NCBI GenBank assembly: GCA_964539045.1
Contig: CAZIHW010000106.1
Span: 1-15,928, forward strand
Direction: 5' to 3'
Length of the DNA stretch: 15,928 bases
Origin: UBA1227 sp964539045
GTDB lineage: Bacteria; Bacillota; Clostridia; Oscillospirales; Acutalibacteraceae
The translations under genes and the position numbers were made by a program. The notes beneath the pieces were generated by a model. That model was not told where the DNA came from. It was given only the letters and a program-made list of their open reading frames with translations, and ran no database searches. This document shows positions 14,900-15,928 of the stretch, piece by piece. Within the stretch, counting starts at the first letter, position 1. Each line of letters begins with the position of its first letter.

Positions 14900-14928
14900 T
14901 TGTACGCAGCCTGTATTTATGTTAAAAT
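14900..14928 (+). promoter_or_regulatory. Candidate promoter for thyA
   Basis: TTGTAC (14900-14905) and TAAAAT (14923-14928) are separated by 17 bp in the gap between the PAS gene and thyA, predicting a leader of about 65 bases. An AGAATAA/TTATTCT inverted repeat (14943-14949 and 14963-14969) lies in that leader. No terminator for the preceding gene is evident. Confidence 0.5.
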
Positions 14929-14999
14929 AAACGCAATGTGTTAGAATAAGCACAATATATAGTTATTCTTCAATGTTACGGAGACTGGGAGTTGGTTGT

Positions 15000-15902
15000 A
15001 TGTCACAGTGGGACAAGGATTACATTGCACTATGCAAGAGAATATTAAGTGAAGGTGTTGAGGTTGAAAACCGAACCGGTATAAATACCATAAAGGTGCC
15101 TTCGCATCACTTCCATTTGGATCTCGGTGAGGAGTTTCCGGTCCTCACAACTAAGCAGCTTTTCTTTAAGCAGGCTATAATTGAGATGCTTTGGATCTAC
15201 CAGGAACAGTCAAACGATGTTCGTTGGCTTCAAGAGCGCGGATGTAAGATATGGGACGAGTGGGAGATACAAGAGGATGGATTTTGGTATGCTTCACAGA
15301 TGTTGCCTGACGGAAAGGGCGGCCTTGTAAGGACCGATGTGAAGAAAGAGTTCGGAAAAGAATGGGCTCATACGATAGGCACAGCGTACGGATATATAAC
15401 AAATAAATTCCAAATGACCCAGAAGCTTATAAATACCATAAAGACCAATCCTACAGACAGGCGTATGGTTATGACGCTTTGGCAGGACGACTATGTTCCT
15501 ACTGCTGTTTTGCCATCCTGCGTATGGAGCTCGGAATGGGATGTTACCGACGGCAAACTCAATGCCTGGGTTCATCAAAGAAGCTGCGATGTGCCTTTGG
15601 GTCTTCCGTTCAATGTAACTCAGTATTCGGTTTTATTAAACCTTATTGCGCATTGCACGGGATTGAAGCCGGGTACCCTTGATTGGAGTATTAAAGATGC
15701 TCATATATATGTAAACCAAGTAGAGGGCATAAAGGAGCAGATTGCTCGGTTCGATGAAAAGGGCGATTTACCTGCACCGAAGCTTTGGATTAACCCTGAG
15801 GTCAGGGACTTCTTTGCAATTGATAATTCAAAGGAATTAAAGGACATTAAAATTGAAGGCTATGAGCACATGGGTAAAATATCTTTCCCGATAGCTCAAT
15901 AG
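15000..15902 (+). CDS. thyA: Thymidylate synthase, divergent ThyA-type
   Basis: ThyA methylates dUMP to dTMP using methylene-tetrahydrofolate. The 300-residue protein shows the early block EVENRTGINTIKVPSHHFHLDL, split as ENRTGINTIKV and FHLDLGEEFPVLTTKQLFFK. It also has IWDEWEI, RRMVMTLWQ, the active-site cysteine C174 in LPSCVWSSEWDV, QRSCDVPLGLPFNVTQYSVLL with dUMP-recognising N205, and DAHIYVNQVEG. Several usual residues differ: the histidine following the catalytic cysteine is valine, and the 'GPVYGxxWR' block reads IGTAYGYITNKF. The retained Asn argues for dUMP over dCMP. ATG at 15000 lies eight bases after GGGAG; an in-frame ATG at 14973 would include that site. The stop falls 26 bases before the window end, where no next gene is visible yet. 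Confidence 0.88.
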   Translation: MSQWDKDYIALCKRILSEGVEVENRTGINTIKVPSHHFHLDLGEEFPVLTTKQLFFKQAIIEMLWIYQEQSNDVRWLQERGCKIWDEWEIQEDGFWYASQMLPDGKGGLVRTDVKKEFGKEWAHTIGTAYGYITNKFQMTQKLINTIKTNPTDRRMVMTLWQDDYVPTAVLPSCVWSSEWDVTDGKLNAWVHQRSCDVPLGLPFNVTQYSVLLNLIAHCTGLKPGTLDWSIKDAHIYVNQVEGIKEQIARFDEKGDLPAPKLWINPEVRDFFAIDNSKELKDIKIEGYEHMGKISFPIAQ

Positions 15903-15928
15903 ACCCGCTGTCTCAATAAAGTATTCGG

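Noticed and set aside
14943..14969. AGAATAA/TTATTCT inverted repeat before thyA as an operator or riboswitch
   Set aside because: The arms are only 7 AT-rich base pairs with a 13-base spacer, well within chance; mentioned only under the promoter.

Overview
The window is a low-to-moderate-GC, gene-dense chromosomal stretch. Every protein gene lies on the + strand. The organism is almost certainly a Firmicute of class Clostridia, and the Lachnospiraceae are the best guess. The reasons are the neighbourhood YlmE/YggS, SepF, DivIVA, LspA, RluD-type synthase, the DUF896 and DUF4093 proteins typical of Firmicutes, the transketolase split into two subunits, strong GGAGG-type ribosome sites, and a tRNA with encoded CCA. 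No phage, transposon, CRISPR or defence genes are visible. The family assignments are read from motifs and remembered family patterns; no search was run.

Region 1 (1-6610, continuing to 7787) looks like one long co-directional transcription unit. The genes overlap or nearly touch: holA (5' end cut by the window edge), a Toprim/DUF4093 RNase M5-like protein, cca, a small DUF896 protein, miaA, a single-pass membrane-fusion (HlyD-like) protein, yggS, sepF and divIVA. The themes are replication (clamp loader), RNA maturation (5S-type nuclease, CCA addition, tRNA isopentenylation) and septum/pole morphogenesis (SepF, DivIVA). A hairpin separates sepF from divIVA. The genes ylmG, ylmH and ileS, often present in this cluster in other Firmicutes, are absent from their usual places.

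Region 2 (7788-11085) starts with an AT-rich promoter-like gap carrying a direct repeat. It holds lspA, an RluD-family pseudouridine synthase and the two halves of a transketolase, tightly coupled. A 15-bp tandem duplication sits across the last stop codon.

Region 3 (11086-11309) is a stand-alone tRNA-Pro(CGG) unit with its own promoter and a strong intrinsic terminator. The promoter's -10 box lies in the centre of a perfect 24-bp palindrome.

Region 4 (11310-14888) contains a promoter, a structured leader with crossing complementary segments, a 1011-residue membrane hybrid histidine kinase (Cache-like sensor, two PAS-like segments, HisKA, HATPase, receiver) and a 123-residue single PAS-domain protein 14 bp downstream.

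Region 5 (14889-15928) is a promoter region followed by a divergent thymidylate synthase gene. Most of the window is ordinary housekeeping. The least explained parts are the non-coding ones (kinase leader, palindromic tRNA promoter, repeat in front of lspA), the acidic tail of DivIVA, and the adaptor-like protein in the division cluster.
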